A DNA stretch of 64,000 nt from Prodigiosinella confusarubida (GCF_002847015.1 NZ_CP025085.1:3224001-3288000), one strand, 5' to 3'; positions 50,479-59,629 are shown, counted from the stretch's first letter. The notes: generated from the letters alone by a model not told the origin. Numbers and translations: made by a program.

Positions 50479-51043
50479 AGCGATTCAATTCAGGCACAAA
50501 CACACCTCAATAATACCGGGCTGGCCGTAAACGCGGGCTGGATAACGGTCTATCATGTCGACCCTCAAACCCGTGAATACCGCGGGTCCAGTGATGAATA
50601 CCTGATGCAGGGCGTCGGTATTCCCGCCAACAGCTACGCCGATGAACCCACGCCACCCGAAGCTGGTCAGGCGCTACGGCAGACGGTAGTGCGTGGGAAC
50701 AGGTGCCCGATTATCGCGGCCAGACGGTATACCGTACCCAGACCGGCCAGGCGCAAACCGTCACCGACCTCGGTGATTTACCGGAGGATGTGACACTGAT
50801 GGTACCCGTTACGCCATTCGATAAGTGGGACGGTGCGGCCTGGGTAACCGACACCGACGCCCAACACGCCGCCGCACCGCCAATGACCGTATCAATGAAC
50901 TCACCTATGCGGTGGATCTGGCTCTGGCAACCGACGAGGAAAAAAACGCATTACTGGCGTGGAAAAAATATGTAGTGCTGCTGAGTCGCATCAATACCGC
51001 TACCGCGCCGGATATTGACTGGCCGACGGTGCCAACGTTGTGA
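50476..51043 (+). pseudogene. Tail fibre assembly gene, cassette 2, with two frameshifts
   Basis: Homologous along its whole length to the cassette 1 assembly gene. Two deletions break it: 7 bases near 50678, and roughly 40 bases near 50875. The start frame (MSDSIQAQTHLNNTGLAVNA), the middle (YRGQTVYRTQTGQAQTVTDL) and the end (LTYAVDLALATDEEKNALLA) therefore lie in three different frames. It has lost its partner fibre gene. Confidence 0.9.
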
Positions 51044-51219
51044 GACTGAATACCGCAACAACGTTCCTCCGCTGCTAAATCAGCGTTCTTATTACAGAGG
51101 GACAACACCGCTCGGTGTTGTCTCCCTTCTTATCCAACGCCGGTAACGTGCTTCGGCAAAAAACGCTCCCCATAATACCGTCACCCAATCACAGCGAAAC
51201 ATATCTGCCAAATAACATC
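51016..51219 (+). repeat. Direct repeat of about 200 bp, copy 2
   Basis: Second copy of the sequence at 48085-48287. It includes the assembly-gene 3' end, a terminator-like hairpin (GACAACACC/GGTGTTGTC at 51101-51109 and 51114-51122), and the shared end AAATAACATC at 51219. Confidence 0.85.
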
Positions 51220-51274
51220 CTTTTTCTTCTGCGATGTGCTTCGAAACTTCGTTGATGTCGCACTGCGGCATCAT
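51092..51274 (-). CDS. Small hypothetical protein opposite the fibre cassettes
   Basis: A 60-residue minus-strand frame (MMPQCDINEVSKHIAEEKGC, then DWVTVLWGAFFAEARYRRWI). The part within the direct repeat is also open and similar in copy 1 (ending RRWMRKGTTTSGVVPL against RRWIRRETTPSGVVPL), where the N terminus has been cut off by the methyltransferase fragment. P2 has minus-strand cargo genes between G and FI, so it may be a real moron. It is not recognised. Confidence 0.4.
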   Translation of the reverse strand: MMPQCDINEVSKHIAEEKGCYLADMFRCDWVTVLWGAFFAEARYRRWIRRETTPSGVVPL

Positions 51275-51301
51275 TCCATTCCAACCGTATGAGTAACCTG
51301 C

Positions 51302-52459
51302 ATGAGTACAAAATACTTTGCTCTATTGACAACTATCGGTGCGGCAAAACTGGCAAACGCCACCGCGCTGGGTAAGCGTCTTGCTATCACCCAGATGGCG
51401 GTGGGTGACGGTGGTGGCACACTACCCACTCCCGATCCAGCACAAACCAAACTGATTAATGAACAGCGAAGGGCCGCTCTCAACACTTTGAATGTTGACT
51501 CGCAAAACCCCAACCAGATTATTGCCGAACAGGTGATACCAGAAAATGAAGGCGGTTGGTGGATACGTGAAATAGGTCTGTATGATACTGACGGTGATCT
51601 GGTCGCTATTGCCAACTGCCCGGAAACCTACAAGCCGCAGTTACAGGAAGGTTCTGGGCGTATCCAGACCGTGCGCATGATTTTGATTGTCAGCAACACG
51701 GAGGCGGTGACGCTGAAAATTGACCCGGCTGTGGTGTTGGCCACACGTCAATATGTTGATAACGCGATTATTGAAGTCAAGGCCTATGCCGACAGCCAAC
51801 TTGCCGCGCATGTTGCCGCTGATAATCCGCATTCTCAATACGCCCCGATTAACAGCCCGGCATTGACCGGCACACCGACCGCGCCGACCCCGGTACAAGC
51901 GACAAACAGCACACGGATTGCCACCACGGCCTTTGTTACCGCTGCAACAACCAGTCTATCGGCTAGCGTCACATCGGAACTGGCGTTAAAACTGGGTATC
52001 AGCGAACTGGTGGGCATCCCGCTCCCCTGGCCGCAGGCCACCGCACCAACCGGCTGGCTAAAATGCAACGGTCAGACATTCGATACAGCGTTATATCCAA
52101 TACTGGCCACGGCGTATCCGTCCGGCACTTTGCCCGACCTGCGTGGTGAATTTATTCGTGGTTGGGATGACGGGCGTGGGGTTGATAGTGGTCGCACACT
52201 ATTATCGCAGCAATCCCACGCGATGCAGCAAATGACAGGCAGTGTACCCGGGGTGCACGCACAAACATTGGGGGCCCAATTCGGGGGGTTAGGAGTATTA
52301 AAAATGTACCATACTGACAGCACAATAGCCCCAGCAGCTGGGGGGGGCGACTATGGTGGGTTTGTTTTGGAATTCGATAACAATGTCACCGGTATAAACG
52401 TATCGACAGAGAATAGGCCACGCAACCTGGCATTTAACTACATTGTAAGGGCCGCATAA
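51302..52459 (+). CDS. Tail fibre protein H, cassette 3
   Basis: A 385-residue fibre with the same attachment domain as cassettes 1 and 4 (MSTKYFALLTTIGAAKLANA). The shaft segment contains [20 protein letters not shown] and [13 protein letters not shown]-type repeats, and the collar is LPDLRGEFIRGWDDGRG. A distinct tip (about 290-375, QMTGSVPGVHAQTLGAQFGG) is rich in Gly, Gln and Ala. The frame is intact. Its TAATG end is coupled to the next gene. Confidence 0.93.
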   Translation: MSTKYFALLTTIGAAKLANATALGKRLAITQMAVGDGGGTLPTPDPAQTKLINEQRRAALNTLNVDSQNPNQIIAEQVIPENEGGWWIREIGLYDTDGDLVAIANCPETYKPQLQEGSGRIQTVRMILIVSNTEAVTLKIDPAVVLATRQYVDNAIIEVKAYADSQLAAHVAADNPHSQYAPINSPALTGTPTAPTPVQATNSTRIATTAFVTAATTSLSASVTSELALKLGISELVGIPLPWPQATAPTGWLKCNGQTFDTALYPILATAYPSGTLPDLRGEFIRGWDDGRGVDSGRTLLSQQSHAMQQMTGSVPGVHAQTLGAQFGGLGVLKMYHTDSTIAPAAGGGDYGGFVLEFDNNVTGINVSTENRPRNLAFNYIVRAA

Positions 52460-53073
52460 TGAGTGATTCAATTCAGGCACAAACACACCTCAATAAAAAC
52501 GGGCTAGCCGAAAATGCCGGCTGGATAACGGTTTACCATGCTGACCCACAGACCCGTGAATACCACGGGGCCAGTGATGAATACCTGATGCAGGGCGTCG
52601 GTATTCCCGCCAACAGCTACGCCGATGAACCCACATCACCCGAAGTCGGTCAGGCGGTACGCCGCAATGATGACGGTAGCGCGTGGGAACAGGTGTCCGA
52701 TTATCGCGGCCAGACGGTATACCATACCCAGACCGGCCAGGCGCAAACCGTTACCGCCCTCGGTAATTTACCGGATGATGTGACACTGATGGCACCAGCA
52801 ACACCGTATGATAAATGGGATGGCAGCGCGTGGGTAACCAATACCGACGCCCAGCACGCCGCCGCTGTCACCATCGCACAACAGGAACTGACCACACGCC
52901 GCGCAACTGCTAACGCCCGTATCACGGAACTCACCTACGCGGTGGAACTCGCCATGGCAACCGACGAGGAAAAAAACGCATTACTGGCGTGGAAAAAATA
53001 CGTGGTATTCCTAAGTCGCGTTGATACCGCTACCGCGCCGAATATCGACTGGCCGACGGTGCCGGAGAACTAA
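52459..53073 (+). CDS. Tail fibre assembly protein, cassette 3
   Basis: 204 residues (MSDSIQAQTHLNKNGLAENA onward), closely similar to the cassette 1 chaperone, with differences spread along the length. It ends DWPTVPEN rather than PTL. It is presumably paired with the cassette 3 fibre. Confidence 0.93.
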   Translation: MSDSIQAQTHLNKNGLAENAGWITVYHADPQTREYHGASDEYLMQGVGIPANSYADEPTSPEVGQAVRRNDDGSAWEQVSDYRGQTVYHTQTGQAQTVTALGNLPDDVTLMAPATPYDKWDGSAWVTNTDAQHAAAVTIAQQELTTRRATANARITELTYAVELAMATDEEKNALLAWKKYVVFLSRVDTATAPNIDWPTVPEN

Positions 53074-53402
53074 CTTCGCCACAATCTTTTCCACTCGCTC
53101 CAACTTTACGTGGTGTGATATATCGCTCAGGCAAACGTGCGTTTATCACACCCGTATAAGCTGGTCTTTTGTTTTAAAAGCACTGACAACATTTCGTGTT
53201 TTTTATCGTCATCATCCACATAACAGTTTATCTGCTGAATATTCTTGTCGTGCCATGCAGCTATAAACGCGCATTACGTGTCCTCACTCCAACCAACAGG
53301 CATCATTATTTTGTTCGCTTAGTGACAACTCCCGATTCTGATTTCCGTCACCGGTGTTGTACACCAACATCATTTTCAACCACAGTTGTATAAGTAGGTT
53401 AT
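53074..53402. other. Leader region of fibre cassette 4
   Basis: 330 non-coding bases. They hold a hairpin GTGTGATA/TATCACAC (about 53115-53152), the leader repeat at 53293-53322 and, near the fibre start, a GTAGGTTAT ribosome-binding region. A promoter may be present, but none is certain. Confidence 0.5.
53293..53322 (+). repeat. Fibre-cassette leader repeat, copy 2
   Basis: CCAACAGGCATCATTATTTT and following bases match the copy at 46364-46394 with few differences. Confidence 0.6.
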
Positions 53403-54671
53403 ATGAGTACAAAATACCTTGCTCTATTGACGAACGTCGGCACGACGAAACTGGCAAATGCCACCGTGCTGGGTAATCGTCTTGCCATCTCGCAGATGGC
53501 GGTGGGTGACGGTGGTGGCACACTACCCACTCCCGATCCAGCACAAACCAAACTGATTAATGAACAACGACGGGCCGCTCTCAACACTTTGAGTGTTGAC
53601 CCTCAAAACGCCAACCAAATCATCGCTGAACAAGTTATTCCTGAAAAAGAAGGCGGTTGGTGGATCCGTGAAATTGGCCTGTACGATACTGACGGCGATC
53701 TGGTCGCTGTGGCTAATTGCGCCGAAACGTACAAACCGCAGTTACAGGAGGGTTCCGGGCGTATTCAGACTGTACGCGTAATTTTGGCTGTCAGCAGTAC
53801 CGAGGCAGTGACGCTGAAGATTGATCCCGCCGTAGTGTTGGCGACACGTCAATATGTTGATAACGCAGTTATTGAAGTCAAGGCCTATGCGGATAATGTG
53901 TTGTCCGAGCATGTTGCCGCCGCTAATCCCCATAAACAATATGCCCCGATTAACAGCCCGGCTTTGACTGGCACACCGACGGCACCGACACCGGTTACTG
54001 GTACCAATAACACGGAACTGGCAACCACGGAGTTTGTTCAATCCGAACTCAATAACGCGTTAGTGGGCATTCCACTCCCCTGGCCTTCCGATACTCCCCC
54101 TTCTGGTTATGCGCTTATGCAGGGGCAATCTTTTGATAAAGCTGCCTATCCATTGCTTGCAACTGCATATCCTTCAGGTGTCATCCCGGATATGCGCGGC
54201 TGGATGATTAAAGGTAAATCAGTAAGCGGTCGTGCATTGCTATCACAAGAGCAGGATGGAATTAAGTCACACATCCATAGTGCCAGTGCATCCAATACGG
54301 ATCTAGGTACGAAAAATGTTTCTTCCTTTGACTACGGCACCAAAACGGCCAGCACTTTTGACTATGGAACCAAATCAACCAATACGACGGGTGAACATAC
54401 TCATACCATTTACAGAGGTAATTCCAACACCAACAGTCAAACAGATAAAACCGGTTTTGATAACCCGTCTTTTAACGGTACATCAGGTGCAGCGGGTAAT
54501 CATGCCCACACGGTAACTATTGGCTCTCACAATCATACCGTAGGAATTGGTCCCCATTCTCATACAGTCACTATTGGTGCACACAGTCACACAATCACTG
54601 TTGCTGCATCGGGTAATTCAGAAAACACCGTTAAAAACGTCGCATTTAATTATATAGTAAGGCTTGCATAA
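53403..54671 (+). CDS. Tail fibre protein H, cassette 4
   Basis: A 422-residue fibre, the longest of the set. The attachment domain ([20 protein letters not shown]) is shared with cassettes 1 and 3. The collar differs ([40 protein letters not shown]). The tip has a repeated FDYGTK element at about 305-325. It also has a run of His-containing repeats ([31 protein letters not shown]), as in long tail fibres whose HxH pairs bind iron in the needle. The ending is VRLA. It probably recognises a different receptor from cassettes 1 and 3. Confidence 0.94.
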   Translation: MSTKYLALLTNVGTTKLANATVLGNRLAISQMAVGDGGGTLPTPDPAQTKLINEQRRAALNTLSVDPQNANQIIAEQVIPEKEGGWWIREIGLYDTDGDLVAVANCAETYKPQLQEGSGRIQTVRVILAVSSTEAVTLKIDPAVVLATRQYVDNAVIEVKAYADNVLSEHVAAANPHKQYAPINSPALTGTPTAPTPVTGTNNTELATTEFVQSELNNALVGIPLPWPSDTPPSGYALMQGQSFDKAAYPLLATAYPSGVIPDMRGWMIKGKSVSGRALLSQEQDGIKSHIHSASASNTDLGTKNVSSFDYGTKTASTFDYGTKSTNTTGEHTHTIYRGNSNTNSQTDKTGFDNPSFNGTSGAAGNHAHTVTIGSHNHTVGIGPHSHTVTIGAHSHTITVAASGNSENTVKNVAFNYIVRLA

Positions 54672-55252
54672 TGACTTTTAAAATGAGTGACGCAGAGCAA
54701 ACCGTTACCGTTTACAGCCTGCGGTCAGATACCAATGAATTTATTGGTAAAGGTGGCATATTTATTCCCGCATTTACCGGGCTTCCTGCAAATTGCACGA
54801 CGGTAAAACCACCGGAAACAAAAGACGGTTTCATCACCATTTTTGACACAGAAAATCAAAAGTGGCTTGTCAGTGAAGATCACCGCGGCGAGGTTGTGTT
54901 TGGTACTGAGGCTGGTAATGAAATTGTAATAACAGAGCCGGGACCCTATCCGGCAGGAACGACGCTCATCGCTCCTGCAAATTCCTGGCAAAAATGGGAT
55001 GGTACTACCTGGGTGGATAATGTCGAAGCTGAACGTGATGCATTAACTGGAGAAGCCCATGCAAAAAAAAACACACTGCTTAAGCAAGCCAATGATGCAA
55101 TTGCAACTTTGCAGGATGCTGTTAGTTTCGACATAGCAAGAGAAGAAGAAAAAACACTGCTTGTTGCATGGAAAAAATATCGGGTGTTACTCAGTCGCGT
55201 TCAGCCAGAAGATGCGCCGAGTATCGACTGGCCAGTGATACCGACGTTGTAA
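54671..55252 (+). CDS. G: Tail fibre assembly protein G-like, cassette 4
   Basis: 193 residues ([20 protein letters not shown] onward, TNEFIGKGGIFIPAFTGLPA). It is closer to P2 gpG than to the assembly proteins of cassettes 1 and 3, with DHRGEVVFGTEAG and the ending EEEKTLLVAWKKYRVLLSRV. Cassette 4 may therefore be the ancestral P2-type pair, with the others added later. Confidence 0.93.
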   Translation: MTFKMSDAEQTVTVYSLRSDTNEFIGKGGIFIPAFTGLPANCTTVKPPETKDGFITIFDTENQKWLVSEDHRGEVVFGTEAGNEIVITEPGPYPAGTTLIAPANSWQKWDGTTWVDNVEAERDALTGEAHAKKNTLLKQANDAIATLQDAVSFDIAREEEKTLLVAWKKYRVLLSRVQPEDAPSIDWPVIPTL

Positions 55253-55410
55253 TTAATTTCGCCCACACATCAATTGCGGTGGGATATCTCACCGCATCTT
55301 ATCCAGCGTTGTTATCATTCATTACGCTACCGCTTTATCCCTCGTCATAAAACTGTCGCATTCCAGATTTAGTGTATTTCAGCCAATTCGATAATTATCG
55401 GGATACTACT
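55253..55410. other. Spacer after cassette 4
   Basis: An inverted repeat GCGGTG/CACCGC (55276-55295) just after the assembly gene could help end the fibre transcript, but it lacks a T tract. The promoter of the following gene is expected here. Confidence 0.4.
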
Positions 55411-56763
55411 ATGCGCGTTTGCCTTTCTGCACTGGCTGTTGCCTTATTACTCCAAACCGCTCAAGCGGCGGATATTCATACTGAACATTACCAAATCACA
55501 TTCCCTGCCAACGACCATGTTGCCTACAACGGTGCATGGAAGGCTAATTTCCCCGCTGGTTTCCCCATGGGGGTCGGTTCCGGGCTGGTATTTACCGGAC
55601 GCAATGGCGATAAATTGACGTTTACAACCGTCACTGATCGTGGGCCGAACGCCGATGCGCCGAAATACCAGTGTCATGACGCTAAAATTTTCGCCACACC
55701 GGATTTCACCCCGTCATTAATGACGATTACCGTTGATGGCAAAACAGCGCAGGCAACGGCACTGCGTAAAATTCACGATGATCAGGGCCCCATCAGTGGC
55801 TTGCCGTTACCCAGTTCTCTAGTGGGAACTACCAATGAAATCGCCCTGAATGATGTTTTAAAACAACAACCTGATGATAGCCGTGGACTGGATACGGAAG
55901 GGATTACGCCTGATGGCAAAGGCGGCTTCTGGCTGGCGGATGAATATGGTCCATTTCTGATTCATATTGATGCCCAGGGAAAAATTCTGCAAAAATTCGG
56001 CCCGACGCCGGAGAAAAATGAACAGGGTATTGCGAGTGGATTACCCAATATCATCAAATGGCGCCAACCAAACCGCGGTTTTGAAGGGATAACCCGGATG
56101 CCAGATGGCCGCATTCTGGCCGCTGTGCAAAGTACGCTGAACATTGACGGGAAAACCAAAAATCGAGCGATATTTACCCGTCTGGTCAGTTTCGATCCGG
56201 CAACCGGTAAAACGGCGATGTATGGTTATCCGCTTGATGTTAATCACTGGAAAAAAATGGCAGATGCCAAGATCGGTGATATGGTCGCGCTGGATAACCA
56301 TCAGGTGCTGGTTATTGAGCAAGGTGCGGATAAAGAGAAGGTAATGCACAATATTATCTATCGTGTTGACCTCGACAAAGCAACGGATCTGACACCTTTC
56401 GACCAGCAACCGGCCGAGTGGGATAATGCAGCAACACTCGCCAAACGCGGTATCAGCCTGGCGAAAAAACAGGAGATTGTCGATCTGCGCAAACTCGGCT
56501 GGCAGCCGGAGAAAGCCGAAGGACTGGCGCTTATTGATGCTAAAACGCTGGCCGTCACCAATGATAATGATTTTGGTGTGCAGGCCGTGCTGATTAATCC
56601 AGTAGATGGGGTGAAAAAAATCGGTAACTATCAGGCCGATGAAAGCGGAAAATTGTCGTTAGATGGCAAACCCACAGCAACGAGCATCGAATTAAAACCC
56701 TTACCTGCCAATGAATCGTCCAGCCAGATTTGGATCATCCATCTGCCAAAAGCGCTGAAATAA
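55411..56763 (+). CDS. Secreted esterase-like phytase-domain protein
   Basis: The start at 55411 gives the signal peptide MRVCLSALAVALLLQTAQAA, with cleavage after AQA, and a periplasmic protein of about 430 residues. It belongs to the family described as 'esterase-like activity of phytase', a beta-propeller with acidic blocks such as TVTDRGPNADAPK, DTEGITPDGKGGFWLADEYG and FEGITRMPDGRILAA. The substrate is unknown. It has its own terminator, a chromosomal style of organisation, and no link to tail assembly. A frame from 55372 would hide the signal peptide and is less likely. Confidence 0.9.
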   Translation: MRVCLSALAVALLLQTAQAADIHTEHYQITFPANDHVAYNGAWKANFPAGFPMGVGSGLVFTGRNGDKLTFTTVTDRGPNADAPKYQCHDAKIFATPDFTPSLMTITVDGKTAQATALRKIHDDQGPISGLPLPSSLVGTTNEIALNDVLKQQPDDSRGLDTEGITPDGKGGFWLADEYGPFLIHIDAQGKILQKFGPTPEKNEQGIASGLPNIIKWRQPNRGFEGITRMPDGRILAAVQSTLNIDGKTKNRAIFTRLVSFDPATGKTAMYGYPLDVNHWKKMADAKIGDMVALDNHQVLVIEQGADKEKVMHNIIYRVDLDKATDLTPFDQQPAEWDNAATLAKRGISLAKKQEIVDLRKLGWQPEKAEGLALIDAKTLAVTNDNDFGVQAVLINPVDGVKKIGNYQADESGKLSLDGKPTATSIELKPLPANESSSQIWIIHLPKALK

Positions 56764-56796
56764 TTACCGTATTAACCGCATTTTCCTGTCCATCCC

Positions 56797-56833
56797 GGAG
56801 ACTATTCCAGGATGGATAGTCTCCCGATTTTTC
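56797..56833 (+). terminator. Intrinsic terminator of the phytase-like gene
   Basis: Perfect 9-bp stem GGAGACTAT/ATAGTCTCC (56797-56805 with 56816-56824), 10-nt loop, then CGATTTTTCTC. Confidence 0.88.
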
Positions 56834-56931
56834 TCGCTGAGTCGCATTGCGTTGCCAAATAAGCGATTAACGGGTTGCAACGGCTACGGCCGATCTTTCC
56901 AGGTACAGAACGTTATCATGGGGAATACCAC

Positions 56932-57495
56932 TCACCGGCTGCGCTTGGCATGGCGTTCACGATTATCCAGACGGGACTGCTCAGATTTTCTCAGTGCCAC
57001 ATAACAGGCACCGGTCCCACCATGAAAAGGCTGTGCAACGCAAAAAGCCTGTACCGCATCAAACTGTGGCAACCAGCGCGACAGGTAGTTACGGATTACA
57101 TTTGCATGTGATTTATCATGTCTGCTTTTACCATGAATAATCAATAAATTACGCAGATGATGTTTTTGCGATTGTTGCATGAAAGCAAATAAGTTCTGCC
57201 GGCAGGTTTCCACCGGCTGGCGTAGTAAATTCAGACTGGCATCCAGTTGATATTTTCCTTGATGCAATTTGTCCAGAACACCTTGCTGAATGCCATCACG
57301 CTTGAACTCAATCGGTTCGGAACACGGGAAAAGATCAATAAACCCGGTAATCAGAAAATTATCCGGCTCAGACGCTTCACACGGCCTGACAGTCGTGTTG
57401 AGAGGCGAAGGCTTCAGATAAACGATGGATGAAGGTTCCAGCGGTTTGACATCATCCATAGCATGTTGAAACAGCATTTTCTCGTCGGCGTTCAT
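56932..57495 (-). CDS. smrA: DNA endonuclease SmrA (Smr domain)
   Basis: The start at 57495 gives MNADEKMLFQHAMDDVKPLE and 187 residues, as in E. coli SmrA (YdaL). The Smr domain (about 85-175) contains DLRQPVE-like LNLLRQPVETCRQNL, LIIHGKSRHDKSHANVIRNY and the GGTGACYVALRK end. The C terminus ERHAKRSR is identical to E. coli. The E. coli protein nicks DNA in vitro. It is an ordinary chromosomal gene placed on the opposite strand in the middle of the tail genes. A frame from 57510 adds five residues. Confidence 0.95.
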   Translation of the reverse strand: MNADEKMLFQHAMDDVKPLEPSSIVYLKPSPLNTTVRPCEASEPDNFLITGFIDLFPCSEPIEFKRDGIQQGVLDKLHQGKYQLDASLNLLRQPVETCRQNLFAFMQQSQKHHLRNLLIIHGKSRHDKSHANVIRNYLSRWLPQFDAVQAFCVAQPFHGGTGACYVALRKSEQSRLDNRERHAKRSR

Positions 57496-57859
57496 ATTGA
57501 TGCCCCCCACGCTTGCGCAGACAACCCCCCTACTATAACGGGAGTGATAGAAAATATCACACCCGTACTGCGCTGGGTTTTATACACCGATTTATTTACT
57601 GATGTCATAAGCAGTGATAAACAACCATCGTCTTCCGCTTTTGATTCCCATTCTTTAATAATTTAATAATTTAATAATTTAATAATTTAATAATTTAATA
57701 ATTTCAAGTAGTTAAATAAATTCAGGAACAAATGACCTCACTATTTCGCACCAGATTAGCTCGGCATTGTTGTGTCATCCCGTGCTAAACCTGGTTTTGA
57801 TGCTCCTGCTTCACAAACGCGGCACCATTAGCTGCACCCCACAACAGGAGACATTCTGG
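57496..57859. promoter_or_regulatory. Upstream region of the sheath-tube-tape operon
   Basis: 365 bases between the divergent smrA and FI genes. This must hold the promoter for FI to D unless read-through occurs, because smrA faces the other way and the phytase-like gene has a terminator. It contains the 8-bp tandem repeat at 57654-57704. No P2 Ogr-type site was confirmed. Confidence 0.6.
57654..57704 (+). repeat. Six tandem copies of an 8-bp repeat
   Basis: TTTAATAA is repeated six times without error (57654-57701), followed by TTT. It lies about 155 bases before the sheath start. Perfect short tandem repeats of this length can change copy number by slippage. Confidence 0.95.
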
Positions 57860-59029
57860 ATGAGTGATTTTCATCACGGCACGCAGGTCGTCGAAATCAA
57901 CGACGGAACCCGCGTAATTTCCACCGTATCAACCGCGATTGTCGGCATGGTCTGTACCGGACCAGATGCTGATGTCACAACCTTTCCACTCGACACTCCG
58001 GTATTAATTACCGATGTCATCACTGCCGCAGGCAAAGCAGGTAAAACCGGGACACTGGCCGCTGCACTACAGGCGATTGGTGACCAGACCAAACCAGTTA
58101 CCATCGTTGTCCGTGTTGCTGAAGGCGCCGATGAAGCCGGAACGGTATCCAATATCATTGGCGGTTCCACTGCCGATGGAAAATATACCGGGATGAAAGC
58201 CTTGCTGGATGCGCAGGCTGTCACTGGCGTGAAACCACGCATTCTTGGCGTTCCTGGACTGGATTCTCTGCCGGTCGCCACAGCACTGGCGTCAATATGC
58301 CAGTCACTGCGTGCTTTCGGCTACATCAGCGCGTATGGCTGTAAAACGCTGTCAGAAGCGATCAAGTATCGCGACAACTTTAGTCAGCGTGAACTGATGT
58401 TGATTTGGCCGGATTTCATCGCCTGGGATACCACGGCGAATGCCAGCGCCAATGCCTATGCCACCGCTCGTGCTCTGGGTCTGCGCGCCAAAATTGACCA
58501 GGATACCGGCTGGCACAAAACACTGTCTAACGTTGGCGTTAACGGCGTCACTGGTATTTCCGCCAGTGTGTACTGGGATCTGCAAACCATTGGTACCGAT
58601 GCCGATCTGCTCAACGACGCTGGCGTTACTACGTTGGTGCGTAAAGACGGGTTCCGCTTCTGGGGCAACCGTACCTGTGCAGATGATCCATTGTTCTTGT
58701 TTGAAAACTACACCCGCACGGCGCAGGTTCTGGCTGACACCATGGGTGATGCGCATATGTGGGCCGTTGACAAACCGGTAACCGCTACGCTTATCCGCGA
58801 CATTATTGAAGGTATCAAAGCCAAGTTCCGCGAACTGAAATCCAACGGTTACATCATTGACGCCGACTGCTGGTTTGATGACAGCGCCAATGACGAAGCC
58901 ACCCTGAAGGCGGGAAAACTGTACATCGACTACGAGTACACCCCGGTTCCGCCATTGGAAAACCTCACACTGCGCCAACGCATCACCGATAAATATCTGG
59001 TGAATCTGGCCGCATCCGTTAACAGCTAA
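57860..59029 (+). CDS. FI: Contractile tail sheath protein FI
   Basis: The start at 57860 gives MSDFHHGTQVVEINDGTRVI and 389 residues, against about 396 in P2, with strong likeness throughout (WPDFIAWDT; GWHKTLSNVGVNGVTGISAS; FRFWGNRTCADDPLFLFENY; PVPPLENLTLRQRITDKYL). The AGGAG site at 57846-57850 is well placed. The sheath contracts to drive the tube through the envelope. Tube gene FII follows 14 nt later. Confidence 0.97.
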   Translation: MSDFHHGTQVVEINDGTRVISTVSTAIVGMVCTGPDADVTTFPLDTPVLITDVITAAGKAGKTGTLAAALQAIGDQTKPVTIVVRVAEGADEAGTVSNIIGGSTADGKYTGMKALLDAQAVTGVKPRILGVPGLDSLPVATALASICQSLRAFGYISAYGCKTLSEAIKYRDNFSQRELMLIWPDFIAWDTTANASANAYATARALGLRAKIDQDTGWHKTLSNVGVNGVTGISASVYWDLQTIGTDADLLNDAGVTTLVRKDGFRFWGNRTCADDPLFLFENYTRTAQVLADTMGDAHMWAVDKPVTATLIRDIIEGIKAKFRELKSNGYIIDADCWFDDSANDEATLKAGKLYIDYEYTPVPPLENLTLRQRITDKYLVNLAASVNS

Positions 59030-59043
59030 GGAGCCACAGACAC

Positions 59044-59565
59044 ATGGCAATGCCACGTAAACTGAAATACCTCAACCTGTTTAATGACGGTTTGAGCTAC
59101 ATGGGACAGGTCAATTCCATCACCCTGCCGAAGCTGACTCGCAAACTGGAAAACTACCGCGGAGGCGGTATGCACGGCGCAGCATCAGTGGATTTTGGTC
59201 TGGATGATGACGCACTGGTACTGGAATGGTCTATGGGCGGTCTGCCCGACGAAACCTTCTGGAGCCAATATGCTCTGCCGGGCGCCGATGCGGTGCCGCT
59301 ACGTTTCGCCGGCTCTTATCAGCGCGACGACACTGGCGACGTCACGGCTGTTGAAATCGTTATGCGCGGTCGTCATAAAGAGATCGATAGCGGCGCAAGT
59401 AAGCAAGGTGAAGAAACCGAGGTAAAAATCTCCACCCAGTGCACGTATTACAAACTGACCATCGACGGCAAAGAGATGATCGAAATTGACACCATCAACA
59501 TGATTGAACGTGTCAATAGTGAGGATCGTCTGGAGCAACACCGTCGCGGTATCGGCCTGGCCTGA
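59044..59565 (+). CDS. FII: Tail tube protein FII
   Basis: 173 residues against 172 in P2 (MAMPRKLKYLNLFNDGLSYM; KLTRKLENYRGGGMHGAASV; RFAGSYQRDDTGDVTAVEIV; MIERVNSEDRLEQHRRGIGL). It forms the inner tube of stacked hexamers. It is followed by a hairpin before gene E, which may set sheath and tube expression above tape-measure expression. Confidence 0.97.
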   Translation: MAMPRKLKYLNLFNDGLSYMGQVNSITLPKLTRKLENYRGGGMHGAASVDFGLDDDALVLEWSMGGLPDETFWSQYALPGADAVPLRFAGSYQRDDTGDVTAVEIVMRGRHKEIDSGASKQGEETEVKISTQCTYYKLTIDGKEMIEIDTINMIERVNSEDRLEQHRRGIGLA

Positions 59566-59581
59566 TACGTCACCCTAATCT

Positions 59582-59599
59582 GACCAGCTTCGGCTGGTC
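59582..59599 (+). terminator. TTCG hairpin between FII and E (partial terminator)
   Basis: GACCAGC-TTCG-GCTGGTC with an extra-stable tetraloop, 17 nt after FII, followed by ATCCTTTTG. The T tract is moderate, so partial termination or mRNA 3'-end protection is likely. Confidence 0.65.
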
Positions 59600-59629
59600 A
59601 TCCTTTTGACCTTTTTTGAGATACTTATC

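Noticed and set aside
46252-55252. Invertible fibre segment with recombinase sites
   Set aside because: All fibre copies point the same way, no inverted fibre ends were seen, and no invertase gene lies in the window.
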